Shown piece by piece: positions 7,498 through 16,829 of a stretch of 64,000 nt of DNA. Origin of the DNA: Marimonas arenosa (GTDB taxonomy: Bacteria; Pseudomonadota; Alphaproteobacteria; Rhodobacterales; Rhodobacteraceae); NCBI RefSeq assembly GCF_030848945.1, contig NZ_JANHAX010000008.1, forward strand, positions 62,001 through 126,000, in the 5' to 3' direction. The notes under the pieces were generated by a model, which was not told the origin of the DNA, ran no database searches, and saw nothing but the letters and a program-made list of their open reading frames with translations. Every line of letters begins with the position of its first letter. The stretch's first letter is position 1. The position numbers and the translations under genes are program-made.

Positions 7498-9159
7498 TCA
7501 GCCGGATTTGCTGCCTCGGAACAGGTTCATCGTCTTGCGCAACGGCTTGGTTGCCCGCCAGATCGTGCTGTTGGCAATTTTCTGACGCTGATCTTCGATC
7601 CGGGCCACAAGCGCGTGCAGCTCGCCGTTTTCCCGCTCAAGTACCTGCCGCTGGTCTTCGACCTTCGCCACCAGCGCGTGCAGTTCGCCGTTCTCGTTTT
7701 CCAATGTCTGGCGCTGGCCTTCGACACGAGCCACCAGCGCGTGCAGTTCTCCGTTTTCGTTCTCCAGCGCCTTGCGTTGGCCTTCGACGCGGGCGACGAG
7801 GGCGTGCAACTCGCCGTTTTCCCGCTCCAGCGCCTCGGCTCTCTGCCGAACGTCGTCCTGCTCGCTGATCAGCGCGGATTTTTCAGCCGCCAGTTCGTCT
7901 TTCTGCCGGGACAAGGAGGCCAGCGTGTCGGAAAGCTTGTGGCTTAGCCGGGTCTGTTCGGCAAGGCGCGTTTCCAGATCGTCGGCGATGTCCTCGGCCT
8001 GGGTAACCATCTGCCCGAGCGAGGCGAGTTCACGGTCGCGCTGTTCGATGCATGTCCCGAGCTCGGCAATCTTGGCGGACTTTTTCGCGATCTTGTCCTG
8101 GTTTTCCTCTGTGCTCTTGCGCAGGGCGAGGTTCGCCTCCTGCAGCGAGGCGGCCAGCTTGATCAGCTCGGGTTTCGTCATCTTTTTCATGTTGACGACC
8201 TCTTGTGTCGCGTCCGTCTCTACTGTGCCGATATGGTCCAGCGCGCGCGACAGGCTGTCAGTATCTCCGTCCGGGCTTTCGGCGAGCAGCGCGAAATAGG
8301 CAGCGCGCGCCAGGTCCAGAGCGATTCGACCGCGTTTGTCTTCGCCGCTCTTTTCCCAGCGTTCAAGTGTTTCGAGCACATCACGTATGAGGCGGGGCAG
8401 CTCGGCATCCGGGTCGGCTGCGTAGTGGCGGAGGCCGGAGTCGAGAAAGGCCTTAAGGTCGTCGCGGGCGTCGGCTGGCGTTCTTGCAAAGCGCAGTGGC
8501 AGACGGGATTCGATCCGTTCGAGCGTTCCGACGGGATCCCGCAACAGGTGGGTGAAACTGACGAAGCAGCGCGGCAGGCCGCGACTGTCGACTTCGGCCT
8601 GAAGCACATGGGTCATCCACAGCAGATAACCGTAAGACACAGTCATCTGGTTGCGCGTCTCAAGCGAACGCGCGACCTCGTGCGGTGAGCGGTGGATATG
8701 CACAACGACCGGCGCAATGTCGCTGGCCTCGAACGCCTTCAGCCAGAACGGCAACAACCGGCACATGCGCGGATCCTTGAGCGCGAAGACCGGCGCGGAG
8801 CCGAATTCGGCGCTGAGAAGTGTCTTGGCGTGTTCAAGGAATTCGGTTTCGAGACTGTTTGGCAGTCGCATCTCGGGCGGCGCGGTCCAGTCGCGCCATT
8901 TCTGCCCTGACGCCGCCAGTATCCGGTCGTTCAGTTCCACGATCGGGACGGATTCGAAAAAGCCCTTGGGGTTTTGCTCGTGCGGTGCCATCTCGTGGGC
9001 GGGCGCGCTGCAGCCCAAGAGCTGGAGGCTGCCGGTCAGGGCTGACGTGCCGGAGCGGTGCATGCCGAGCACGATCAGGGCATGGCGGGCTGCCGAGGTC
9101 GTCTTCTCCGCAGGCGCGATCCGGTCTTTGGACTCGTGCATCGGCTCGGCAACGTTCAT
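7498..9159 (-). CDS. Sulfotransferase with C-terminal repeat coiled coil
   Basis: A 553-residue protein. Residues about 26-250 are a sulfotransferase domain: a 5'-phosphosulfate loop VLGMHRSGTSALTGS for PAPS, then FALKDPRMCRLLPFW and HIHRSPHEVARSLETRN matching the 3'-phosphate-binding region. Residues about 325-526 are a long predicted coiled coil. Its last part, about 450-526, consists of four 20-residue units beginning ENGELHALVA. The C-terminus (STIWRATKPLRKTM) resembles the short tail after coiled coils in other glycosyl/sulfotransferase proteins. Its ATG overlaps the stop of the upstream glycosyltransferase as ATGA, so the two are translationally coupled. It probably sulfates a surface glycan; the acceptor is unknown. 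Confidence 0.78.
   Translation of the reverse strand: MNVAEPMHESKDRIAPAEKTTSAARHALIVLGMHRSGTSALTGSLQLLGCSAPAHEMAPHEQNPKGFFESVPIVELNDRILAASGQKWRDWTAPPEMRLPNSLETEFLEHAKTLLSAEFGSAPVFALKDPRMCRLLPFWLKAFEASDIAPVVVHIHRSPHEVARSLETRNQMTVSYGYLLWMTHVLQAEVDSRGLPRCFVSFTHLLRDPVGTLERIESRLPLRFARTPADARDDLKAFLDSGLRHYAADPDAELPRLIRDVLETLERWEKSGEDKRGRIALDLARAAYFALLAESPDGDTDSLSRALDHIGTVETDATQEVVNMKKMTKPELIKLAASLQEANLALRKSTEENQDKIAKKSAKIAELGTCIEQRDRELASLGQMVTQAEDIADDLETRLAEQTRLSHKLSDTLASLSRQKDELAAEKSALISEQDDVRQRAEALERENGELHALVARVEGQRKALENENGELHALVARVEGQRQTLENENGELHALVAKVEDQRQVLERENGELHALVARIEDQRQKIANSTIWRATKPLRKTMNLFRGSKSG
7582..7812 (-). repeat. Four tandem 60-bp in-frame repeats
   Basis: Within the sulfotransferase gene a 60-bp unit encoding ENGELHALVARVEGQRKALE and close variants occurs four times in direct tandem (last copy three residues short). 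The units are nearly identical at DNA level, so copy number may vary between strains. Confidence 0.85.
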
Positions 9160-10370
9160 CGCCCGGCCTCCGCCAGGTTGGGAGCGTCCGGCCGGTTGGC
9201 GCGGGGGCCCCGTGACGACAGAATGCGGCGCTCGATAATGGCAAAAGCATTGTTCCAGTCGAGCCCCAGCACGGTGTCGCGCCCCTTGGCCACGAGCTGA
9301 GCCCGGCGGGGCGCATCGCCAAGGATATCAACCATCCGGTTCGCAGCGATATCTGGGATCGGTTCGACCAAAAGTGCATTCTCCCGGTTCAGAAGCCACT
9401 GGTTGGCCTCATTGATATTCGTCACCGTGAGGCAGCCGCAAGCCATGTATTCCAAGGGTTGATAAGAAGGATGTGGAGTCGCCATAAAGACGAGGCCAAG
9501 ATCGCAGGAGCGGTAGAGATCGGCGACTTCCTTGATCGTTTTCAGCAGACCGAGGTTGTTGACGACCCCATCGAGCCCGTATTGCGACGGCTCCCATTCC
9601 GCGCCCGCGGACAGGATTTCGATCCGGTCGCCCATCTTTGCTTTCAGAGATTTCAGGATGTCGGTGCCGAGGAAGAAGCCGTTGCGGGCATTTTCGGGCC
9701 GGCCGTAGAACACGGCGCGAAAGGGGCCACCGGTCGGGCGCGGCGTGTCGGAGGGGTAGAACACCGAATGGTCGATCCCAGGCAGGAAACTGACCATGTC
9801 GTCACTGTATTGCAGATATTTCCGCCCCACGCCGGGGGTGTTGGCGATACAGGAATAGCCGAAGCGGTAGGTCTGTTCGATCATCATGTAGAGATCGCCG
9901 CCGGCATAGAACATCGGCTCGAAATCCTGCATGAAATAGAATTTACGCCGAGTCTGGTTGTAGCGCAGCATGACGTAGGCAGTGGTCCAGAGCGTGCAGA
10001 AGGCGATGTCAGAGGCCGGCAGGTCCTCGGCCCGGTCGATGTTGCGGCGAAAGACGCGGACCACGAAATTAAGTCGGGGGAAGTTTTCGCGCAGTGACGC
10101 GACCAGACCGCTGGTGTCGAAGTCGCGGCCATTGAAGGAATAGATGACGAAAACACTTTGCGTGCCGTGGCGGATCGACATGTGCTCGGAGAAGGCAAAC
10201 ACCGTGCGCACCCCGCCCTTGAGCGCGTGTGGCACCAGCGGCAGGAACCAGATCATCGTATAAGGTGTGGTGATGTTCTCGGCCTCGCCACGTTCGATGG
10301 CATCGAAATTGGCTTGCAGATCTGCTGCAGTCGCCTGAGCCAGATCCATCAGCCCGTCGCGTTCAGGCAT
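9156..10370 (-). CDS. WsaF-like glycosyltransferase
   Basis: A 404-residue soluble glycosyltransferase of the GT-B type, resembling the WsaF (rhamnosyltransferase) family. Features: FYFMQDFEPMFYAGGDLY in the N-terminal half, a domain junction at GPFRAVFYGRPENARNGF, and the C-terminal donor-binding segment DLGLVFMATPHPSYQPLEYMACGCLTVTN with the conserved Glu. The start ATG (MPERDGL) overlaps the upstream giant glycosyltransferase gene by 8 bp; a longer frame exists but is entirely inside that gene. It overlaps the downstream sulfotransferase by 4 bp. The three genes therefore form one operon, presumably for a sulfated surface polysaccharide or S-layer-type glycan. Confidence 0.78.
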   Translation of the reverse strand: MPERDGLMDLAQATAADLQANFDAIERGEAENITTPYTMIWFLPLVPHALKGGVRTVFAFSEHMSIRHGTQSVFVIYSFNGRDFDTSGLVASLRENFPRLNFVVRVFRRNIDRAEDLPASDIAFCTLWTTAYVMLRYNQTRRKFYFMQDFEPMFYAGGDLYMMIEQTYRFGYSCIANTPGVGRKYLQYSDDMVSFLPGIDHSVFYPSDTPRPTGGPFRAVFYGRPENARNGFFLGTDILKSLKAKMGDRIEILSAGAEWEPSQYGLDGVVNNLGLLKTIKEVADLYRSCDLGLVFMATPHPSYQPLEYMACGCLTVTNINEANQWLLNRENALLVEPIPDIAANRMVDILGDAPRRAQLVAKGRDTVLGLDWNNAFAIIERRILSSRGPRANRPDAPNLAEAGR

Positions 10371-13300
10371 GCTTGCGCCTTTCCTCGGCCAACGTGGCGG
10401 GATCGACGAGCTGGGATCCGGGAATGCTGACCGGGGTGTAGCCGGAATTGCCGCCATGGCCGAAATAGGCAAATTCCGGTTCAGTCCTAAGATTCTTGCC
10501 TTCCGACATCAGCGGCATCCAGTCGAGCCCAAGTTTCCAAAGGGCGTAGTTCAAGCTGAGCTGGTCGCGGTGGGTCTGCGAAGTGATCTGTTCGCGCCAC
10601 AGAGCAAAGAGTTTTTCGATTTCCGGATGGCGCAGGTTGAACATCAGCAGGTTGGACTCGATCAGGCCGTTCTGTTTGGGATAGCCGTCTTTGGCGTAAA
10701 GGTCCATCTGCGCGCGCACCTTGGCCGGGTCAGCCTTATTGTAGTCGGAGACGGTTTTGGCCTCGTCGAAAATGCAGCGGCGATGCGGGTGGGGGATGCC
10801 GAAGATCGGGATGTCCGGGTTGGCGCGCACCATTTCGAGGTAGCGGTCGAGCGGGCTGCGGATCAGCACGTTGGCGTCGATCCAGATGCCGATGTCGCAG
10901 TCGCCCAAGAAAGGAAATGGGTTGGTCTTGACCGCCCGAGCTTTGTCGGTGCCGTTACTTCCGGTCTCGGTCATCGGGTGGATGATCCAGAAGCCTTTGT
11001 CTTCGGTCGGCTGGTCGACCACGAGGTGGTAGTCGATGCCGGGGTCGAGGTGTTCATGCACCACGGTCGCATCGTAGCCGCCGGCATTGGCGCAGAGCAG
11101 GCCGATGCGGGCATGGCCGGGGACATGGGCCGCGCGGTATTCGGCGACGACCGTCGCGAGTTCGGCGGCGGACTTGTCATGAAAGGGCCATTGCGCGGTG
11201 TAGTAGCTCAGCAGGTCGTGCGGTTTGGAGCTGCGCACCTGTTGCAGCTTGTACCCTGCCTGGACCACGATCGTGCCAAGCAGCCGCTCGACCGCGTGGG
11301 CAACGGTACCGTCGACCTGCGCGGCTTCTTCGGGGAAGTCCTCGAAGCTCAGGTCGAGGGCAAACAGGTTTGCGAGTGCGGCGCCGCGCGCCCAGAACAT
11401 CGAGCCGGCGGGAAAGAGATCGAGATGATCGGGCGAAATCGAAATCCCCAGTGTCTTGGCCAGCGGCACACAGGCGTCGAAATTCGTGCCCCAGCTGATC
11501 TGTTCTGCAAGCGACCAGTGGTATTCGGGGAAGACCATGCCGAGATGGGGGTTGTATTCGAACAGGCGGAAGATTTCAGATACGATCGCGCGCGAGCCCA
11601 TCAGGTTGGTCATCAACTGCGCCCGCCAGTCCTGCTTCGCCGGGTTGTGCGGGCTGCGTTTGGAGTGGATGTGGCAGACATAGTCGTGCTGCGCCAAGTC
11701 GCGGCCGAAGCCGGCGAGAAACGGCCCGATGTCGCGGCCGCGGTTTTCGAAGTTCTTCACCTTCACCGTGGCCTTTGGCAGGGCGGTACGCAGAGCGGCG
11801 GCGGTGGGGTTTACATGCTCGGGGGCTGGCACCGAGACATAGAGGTGGAACGGCCCCGGCACGTTGCGCAGGTAGTGGGTGAACTCGGGCAGCAGGTCGA
11901 CGTAGTGCAGATGAAGCTGGATACCCACGTTCATTGAGGGCAACGGTTGCGGGCGGCTGTGCGCCTCGTAGGGCAGCACCAGCGCCGGGCTCGAGGGGTC
12001 GAGTTCGAGCTGATAGCCCTTCTCGGCGAACGCTGGGAGCGGGAAACGGCTGAGATCCTCGGGCGACTGGGCCGCTGACAGCGCGGTGGTGGTCGCGTTG
12101 TCGGCCGCGGTCTCCGGCTCGGGGGCGTCTCGGCGGTCGCGGCGGGCGGCCAACTCCTGTGCGAAGAGGGTGAGTTCGCTGAGCGCGGCCCGATTGGCGG
12201 TATAGCCCGCGGCGGTGTGCAGCGCCGAGAGACGCATCCGGGCCAGCCGGTCACGGTCTTTGACCAAGGCGGCGATGGCGTCGCCGCAGGCGTTGGGATC
12301 GAGACTGTCCACCACCAGAGCATTGACGCCGTCGACAGCATACTCGCCGCAGCCACCAGCCCGCGGCACCACCGCCGCTGCGCCGCAGGCCATCGCCTCG
12401 AGCCCCGTGCGACCGAAGGCCTGGTAATCAGAAAGATCGACATGAACATCGGTGACCTGCAGCATTGTTGCCACCTGCGGTCGGGTCAGCACGCCGCGGT
12501 TTTCGAAGGCGAAATCGGTTTTCAGGCCTTCGAAGGCGGGGTCGTCAGCGGCGCAGCCGTAAATGGTGATCGCGACACCTTCGCCGAAACGCTGTTTCAG
12601 GCCGGCCAGCACTTCCATCGTACGCCCGGCACCGCGGCGCGGGGTGCTTGGCCGGATCATTGCGGCGATACGAATGCAGCCGGGATCGAATAGCGGCCGA
12701 CCGCCCGGCGGGTGGAACAGCGCCTCATCTATGCTTGGGGCGACCTTGTGCACTGGCGTGTCATGGTTGGTTTCGATTTGGTGGCAGATCCAGTCGGTCT
12801 TGGCGAAAACCAAGCAGCCCGGCACGGTCGTGTAGGAGGCCAGTGCCGCCTCGCGCTCGGTGCTGCCGTCGTCATAGAACAGCGGTTCGTAGTCCTGGGC
12901 GTAGTAAGCTGGCAGAATATGGGGGTGGGCGGCTACGATGCGTTCGAGCCGGGGCACCGAACTGTGGAAGGTTGCAATCACGACATCAAAAGGCGCTGCG
13001 AGATCGACCAGGGTTTCATCCTGCATGGTGACGAACAGGTTTGCCACGCTATCGACATCGGCGTACTGTTGCTGGTAGCCGTCGAAATCCTGAACGAAGA
13101 CGGCAATCCTGGCATCGACGCCAATCCGGCGCATCGCCGCAGCCTCCTGAACCACCGAATTGGCGCCGCCACCACCACCGCCAACCGGCATCAGGAACAG
13201 AACCTTCTGCGATGTCGTCAGGTCGGCCGCGCGAGCCGTCTGGGTCATCTGGAAGTGGCCAAGATAGCGCCGGATGCGTCGGCGCACCGCGTCCATGACC

Positions 13301-14421
13301 TCGGTGCGCGCGACCTGCTCGACCAGATCACGGAATTTTTCAGCGCTGTGCTTGGCGCGCAGCGCCTCGCCGCCGGCCTTGGACAATTCTTCACGCCGCG
13401 TGCTGCCGAAGCTCTTGGATTTGGCGTGGAACACATAGGTATCGTCGGCGATGGCCAGCGCGAAGCCGGCGTCCTGTGCCCGGATGCAGAAATCGTTTTC
13501 CTCACCATAACCGGTGGGAAAGGCCGCTTCGTCCATGTAGCCTATTGCATCGAGCACCTCGCGACGGATCATGAAACAGAAGCCGTTGAGGAAGGTGCTG
13601 CGTGGATAGACGCGCTGGCTGGACTGAAGGATGACCGCGGCCATGTCGTCGGGCTGAATGCCTTCGGGCAACGCGTTGATCGCAAAGCCGCCGTCCGGAC
13701 CGCGCAACTCGGGAACATTCTGCCAACTGGCCGCGTTGGAGAGTGGGCCAGTGATGCCGATGTCCGGAGCCGAGTTCATACAGCGCACCAACCCGTCGAG
13801 CCAGTGAGGTGTGACGATGGTATCGCTGTTGAGGGTCACCACGTAGGGCGCGTCCGAGGCAAGCAGCCCGGTATTGACCGCCTTGGTGTAACCTTTGTTA
13901 TGGTTGTGCTCGATCAGCTCGAACCGGGCCGTTCGAGTGTCGAGCGTACTGCAGGCGCTGCGCAGCCAGTCGGTGGTCGGGGCGTCGGAGCCGTCATTTA
14001 CAACCAGAACGCGCAGGTCGAAGCCGGTGGGGCAGTGGGCCAGAGACTCGAGGCAGGCGCGGACATCATCAAGCGCGTTATAGACCGGCACAACTACGTC
14101 GACGCGGGCCAGGCCACCACGTCCGCCCGTCGCCGGTGGGCGAGGCTTGGGGCGCGGGTTGCGCCGTTCGCCGCGGCCATGCCGCTCGAAATGGACCAGC
14201 GGGTTTTCGCCCCGGGCGGCCACATCGAGATAGGTCCGCAGGTAGCCGGCGGTGCTAAAATCCGGACCGGGGTCGCGGCCAAGCTGGGCGCCGATTGACA
14301 GGTAGTGGCGAACCGGGTCGATTCCAGAGAGGCGGACATCGGGGTAGCGGTTTCTATACCAGTCGGAATCGAACAACTGCGATTTGACTGAGATGTCCCG
14401 TTCGTCCTGCCGCAATGTCAT
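10363..14421 (-). CDS. Giant multidomain glycosyltransferase (GT2 + WsaF-like GT4 + RgpF-like + DUF616/TOD1-like)
   Basis: About 1352 residues with four recognisable modules. Two short FDSDWYRNRYPDV-type segments come first. A GT2 domain follows at about 105-375 (VDVVVPVYNALDDV, VTLNSDT, TGYGEENDFCIRAQDAG). A WsaF/GT4-like domain lies at about 405-745 (KVLFLMPVGGGGGGANSV, YYAQDYEPLFYDD, FGRTGLEAMACGAAAVVPRAGG). A rhamnan-synthesis-F-like domain lies at about 800-1080 (HLHYVDLLPEF, HIHSKRSPHN, FPAGSMFWARG). The last is a DUF616/TOD1-like putative hexosyltransferase at about 1100-1330 (WIDANVLIRSP, HPHRRCIFDEA). Start set at the ATG preceded by AGGA; two in-frame ATGs lie 18 and 39 nt upstream. 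It is the first gene of an operon with the next two genes. It probably adds several sugars to a repeating glycan. Confidence 0.85.
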   Translation of the reverse strand: MTLRQDERDISVKSQLFDSDWYRNRYPDVRLSGIDPVRHYLSIGAQLGRDPGPDFSTAGYLRTYLDVAARGENPLVHFERHGRGERRNPRPKPRPPATGGRGGLARVDVVVPVYNALDDVRACLESLAHCPTGFDLRVLVVNDGSDAPTTDWLRSACSTLDTRTARFELIEHNHNKGYTKAVNTGLLASDAPYVVTLNSDTIVTPHWLDGLVRCMNSAPDIGITGPLSNAASWQNVPELRGPDGGFAINALPEGIQPDDMAAVILQSSQRVYPRSTFLNGFCFMIRREVLDAIGYMDEAAFPTGYGEENDFCIRAQDAGFALAIADDTYVFHAKSKSFGSTRREELSKAGGEALRAKHSAEKFRDLVEQVARTEVMDAVRRRIRRYLGHFQMTQTARAADLTTSQKVLFLMPVGGGGGGANSVVQEAAAMRRIGVDARIAVFVQDFDGYQQQYADVDSVANLFVTMQDETLVDLAAPFDVVIATFHSSVPRLERIVAAHPHILPAYYAQDYEPLFYDDGSTEREAALASYTTVPGCLVFAKTDWICHQIETNHDTPVHKVAPSIDEALFHPPGGRPLFDPGCIRIAAMIRPSTPRRGAGRTMEVLAGLKQRFGEGVAITIYGCAADDPAFEGLKTDFAFENRGVLTRPQVATMLQVTDVHVDLSDYQAFGRTGLEAMACGAAAVVPRAGGCGEYAVDGVNALVVDSLDPNACGDAIAALVKDRDRLARMRLSALHTAAGYTANRAALSELTLFAQELAARRDRRDAPEPETAADNATTTALSAAQSPEDLSRFPLPAFAEKGYQLELDPSSPALVLPYEAHSRPQPLPSMNVGIQLHLHYVDLLPEFTHYLRNVPGPFHLYVSVPAPEHVNPTAAALRTALPKATVKVKNFENRGRDIGPFLAGFGRDLAQHDYVCHIHSKRSPHNPAKQDWRAQLMTNLMGSRAIVSEIFRLFEYNPHLGMVFPEYHWSLAEQISWGTNFDACVPLAKTLGISISPDHLDLFPAGSMFWARGAALANLFALDLSFEDFPEEAAQVDGTVAHAVERLLGTIVVQAGYKLQQVRSSKPHDLLSYYTAQWPFHDKSAAELATVVAEYRAAHVPGHARIGLLCANAGGYDATVVHEHLDPGIDYHLVVDQPTEDKGFWIIHPMTETGSNGTDKARAVKTNPFPFLGDCDIGIWIDANVLIRSPLDRYLEMVRANPDIPIFGIPHPHRRCIFDEAKTVSDYNKADPAKVRAQMDLYAKDGYPKQNGLIESNLLMFNLRHPEIEKLFALWREQITSQTHRDQLSLNYALWKLGLDWMPLMSEGKNLRTEPEFAYFGHGGNSGYTPVSIPGSQLVDPATLAEERRKHA

Positions 14422-14591
14422 GTTCAAATCCTGCCACATCAAACCGGTGCCGGGGCCCATTTGAACTTTGAACCAGGCGCGTCCAACATGACGCCCGGCG
14501 TCGTCTCATCTTGGCTTTGAAGGGTTCCGACGCAATTCAGCATGTCTCATACAATCACAGGTAAAGCAAGGGACGCGCCCGGCGGAAAACC

Positions 14592-15620
14592 TCACTTGTC
14601 GGGCGTTGCGCCTTTTTTGAGCAAGGCGGCGATTCGGCGGTGCATCTGCATCAGAAGGTAAGCCTGCACCTGATCGGTTGAGACCGACGCCTGCGCCGAT
14701 GTTGCGCTTTTTGAGTCGTCGGGCAGAGGTTCCCGGAACAGCACTCCATCAGCGCGGCCGAGGAAGTCGCGGGCGATCCGGGCGTATTTCGGTTCGTTTT
14801 CAGCCTCGATGCGCCGCTGTTCGTCGGCATCGAGCATGGCGTGAGAGACGAAGACGCTGCGACTGTCCTGGCTGACGAGGTCAGAATAGGCCTGCAGGTC
14901 GCGCTGGAGGGCGCGAAGTTCCCTGGTGCTCTCGGCGTAGCGGTTCATCTGACGCTTGAGTTCGAGAGCATCGCCGGCGAGCCGTGGGTTCGGGTTGCCT
15001 TCGGGAATGGTGAAGGCGTCGTCCCAGTCGATCCCGATGGCGGCGCAGAAATCGCGTTGGATGTTGCCGCCTTGGAACTGGCCGCGCTCGAACGGACGCA
15101 CGATCACGTTGTCAGCGCCGAAAATCTCGGCGAAGTCAAAAATCTGATCGGCCGGGTTGCGGGTGTAACGGTGGGCGAAGTCAGAGAAAGTCTCGGACAA
15201 CAGATGTCCCTTGACCCATTGGGCGTAGACGCTTTGCAGCCACTGGCTCTGGCGGCGGAGATAGAACACGATGCGGATGTCCCAATCGCAAAGTATCTGT
15301 GCGACCGCGCTGAAAAATGCCCGCCCCGCCACACCGGGCACCCTGTTGTGGAAGTATTCTGACGATAGCGCGACGCGCGGGCCTTCGTAAGCGGCGACCT
15401 GACGCCACAGGTCGAGCACGTCTTCGGGATCGGGTTGCTGGTGGGGGCCATGGTTCGAGAGACCGTGATGGGCAAAACTGTCACCTGTGAGGACACGACC
15501 CTCTTGTGGGGAGTGCACGCCCTTTTCAGCCAGCCGGGCCTCGTTGGCGAAGAGAAACGCCTGAAGCGCCGAGGTGCCGGTCTTGCCGGCGCCGACATGG
15601 ATGAACATTTGCTTACGCAC
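14592..15620 (-). CDS. Sulfotransferase-like protein, tandem paralogue 1
   Basis: A 342-residue soluble protein with a P-loop-like 5'-phosphosulfate site at the N-terminus (MFIHVGAGKTGTSALQAF) and a mid-region RIVFYLRRQSQWLQSVYAQWVKG resembling the sulfotransferase 3'-phosphate site. It shares most of its length with the next two upstream genes (conserved AAIGIDWDDAF, EGNPNPRLAGDALELKRQMN, RDLQAYSDLV). The start is taken as GTG preceded by GGAGG; the same GGAGG-N5-GTG arrangement is conserved in all three copies, which argues against the longer ATG-initiated frame. Confidence 0.75.
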   Translation of the reverse strand: MRKQMFIHVGAGKTGTSALQAFLFANEARLAEKGVHSPQEGRVLTGDSFAHHGLSNHGPHQQPDPEDVLDLWRQVAAYEGPRVALSSEYFHNRVPGVAGRAFFSAVAQILCDWDIRIVFYLRRQSQWLQSVYAQWVKGHLLSETFSDFAHRYTRNPADQIFDFAEIFGADNVIVRPFERGQFQGGNIQRDFCAAIGIDWDDAFTIPEGNPNPRLAGDALELKRQMNRYAESTRELRALQRDLQAYSDLVSQDSRSVFVSHAMLDADEQRRIEAENEPKYARIARDFLGRADGVLFREPLPDDSKSATSAQASVSTDQVQAYLLMQMHRRIAALLKKGATPDK

Positions 15621-15719
15621 GCAAACCTCCGTGGTCGCATTCCGCATAGTTATCCCCCAATCCGAGCGCAATTGGCATTTTGAGGTCGGCCCCGGGCCTC
15701 CACTCGCAGAGTGCCCCGC
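15621..15719 (-). repeat. Duplicated leader between sulfotransferase copies 1 and 2
   Basis: This spacer resembles the one upstream of copy 2 (16749-16829). Both hold the stretch CCGAGCGCAATTGGC, followed by a GC-rich tract, an ATG-CGN upstream codon run, and an acGGAGG ribosome site before GTG. The duplicated unit therefore includes the 5' leader as well as the coding sequence. Confidence 0.6.
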
Positions 15720-16748
15720 CTAGGGCGTCTTGGTTTTCAGCTTTCGGCGCAAGCGTTCGATCCGGTGGTGAATCTGCATCAGGAGATAGACCCGTACCTG
15801 ATCGGTGGCGACCGCCCCCTCATCCGCCTCGGCGGTTTCCGGCGCTTGGGGCAGCGGGTCGCGAAACAGAACGCCGTCGGCGCGGCCAAGGAAGTCACGC
15901 GCGATACGGGCGTATTTCGGTTCGTTCTCGTTTTCGATGCGCTGCTGTTCGGTGCGGTCCAGCATCGCGTGTGAGACGAAGACACTGCGGCTGTCCCGGC
16001 CGACCAGATCGGAATAGGCCTGCAGGTCGCGCTGGATGGCGCGCAGTTCCCTGGCGGTTCCGGCAAACCGGTTGATCTGCCTTTTAAGTTCAAGCGCGTC
16101 GCCGGCAAACCGAGGGTTGGGGTTGCCCTCGGGGAGGACGAAGGCGTCGTCCCAGTTGATCCCGATGGCGGCGCAGAAATCGCGCTGGATGCTGCCACCC
16201 GCGAACTGGCCGCGCTCGAAAGGCCGCACGATCATCGCCTCGGACCCGAAGACTTCGGCATAGGCGAAGACCTGGTCAACGGGGTTGTGGGCGAAGCTGC
16301 GGACGAATTTCTGGAAGGTGCGGCTTTGCAGGTTGTTCTTGACCCATTGCGCATAGGCGCTTTGTAGCCATTGGCTCTGACGACGGAGGTAGAACACGAT
16401 CCGGATGTCGGTATCGTGGAACATCTCTTTCAGCTTTTCGAAGAACGCGGGGCCATCTGGGTCGGTGACCTTGCCATGGAAAAACTCGGATGACACCACG
16501 AGGCGTGGCTGCTCCAACGCGGCGATCTCCCGCCACAGGGCGAGGACATCGGCTTCCTCTCCGAGCCGGAAGCGACCGCGCCAAGCCAGCGGATGGTGGG
16601 CAATCGAGATCTTGTTGGGCGAGCGGCCATGCTTGGGGAAGACCACGCCCTTCTGCGCTAGACGCTCTTCGTTGGCGAAGAAGAAATCCTGCAACGCCGA
16701 CGTGCCGGTTTTTCCGGCGCCGACATGGATGAACAACTTTCTCCGCAC
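15720..16748 (-). CDS. Sulfotransferase-like protein, tandem paralogue 2
   Basis: Middle of three adjacent paralogues and exactly the same length (342 residues). It keeps the PAPS loop LFIHVGAGKTGTSALQDF, the RIVFYLRRQSQWLQSAYAQWVKN segment and the C-terminal RDFLGRADGVLFRDPLP. The start is GTG with GGAGG upstream, as in its neighbours. Sequence differences from the flanking copies are spread along the protein, with the region after residue 30 (acceptor-side candidate) the most variable. It lies 99 bp upstream of copy 1. The set is likely to sulfate different positions of the same glycan; this is inference. Confidence 0.75.
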   Translation of the reverse strand: MRRKLFIHVGAGKTGTSALQDFFFANEERLAQKGVVFPKHGRSPNKISIAHHPLAWRGRFRLGEEADVLALWREIAALEQPRLVVSSEFFHGKVTDPDGPAFFEKLKEMFHDTDIRIVFYLRRQSQWLQSAYAQWVKNNLQSRTFQKFVRSFAHNPVDQVFAYAEVFGSEAMIVRPFERGQFAGGSIQRDFCAAIGINWDDAFVLPEGNPNPRFAGDALELKRQINRFAGTARELRAIQRDLQAYSDLVGRDSRSVFVSHAMLDRTEQQRIENENEPKYARIARDFLGRADGVLFRDPLPQAPETAEADEGAVATDQVRVYLLMQIHHRIERLRRKLKTKTP

Positions 16749-16829
16749 GCACTCCTCCGTGACTGCCTGTCGCATAGCCATCCGCCCGCCCGAGCGCAAT
16801 TGGCTTTTCGCGGGCCGGGGGTTGGAGGC

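Noticed and set aside
10369..14298. Two frames of over 520 codons on the plus strand
   Set aside because: Both are complementary to the giant glycosyltransferase, whose minus-strand translation shows four recognisable domains.
15621..15671. ATG-initiated extensions of the tandem sulfotransferases
   Set aside because: The third copy lacks a comparable extension, and all three share a GGAGG-GTG start in the same place.
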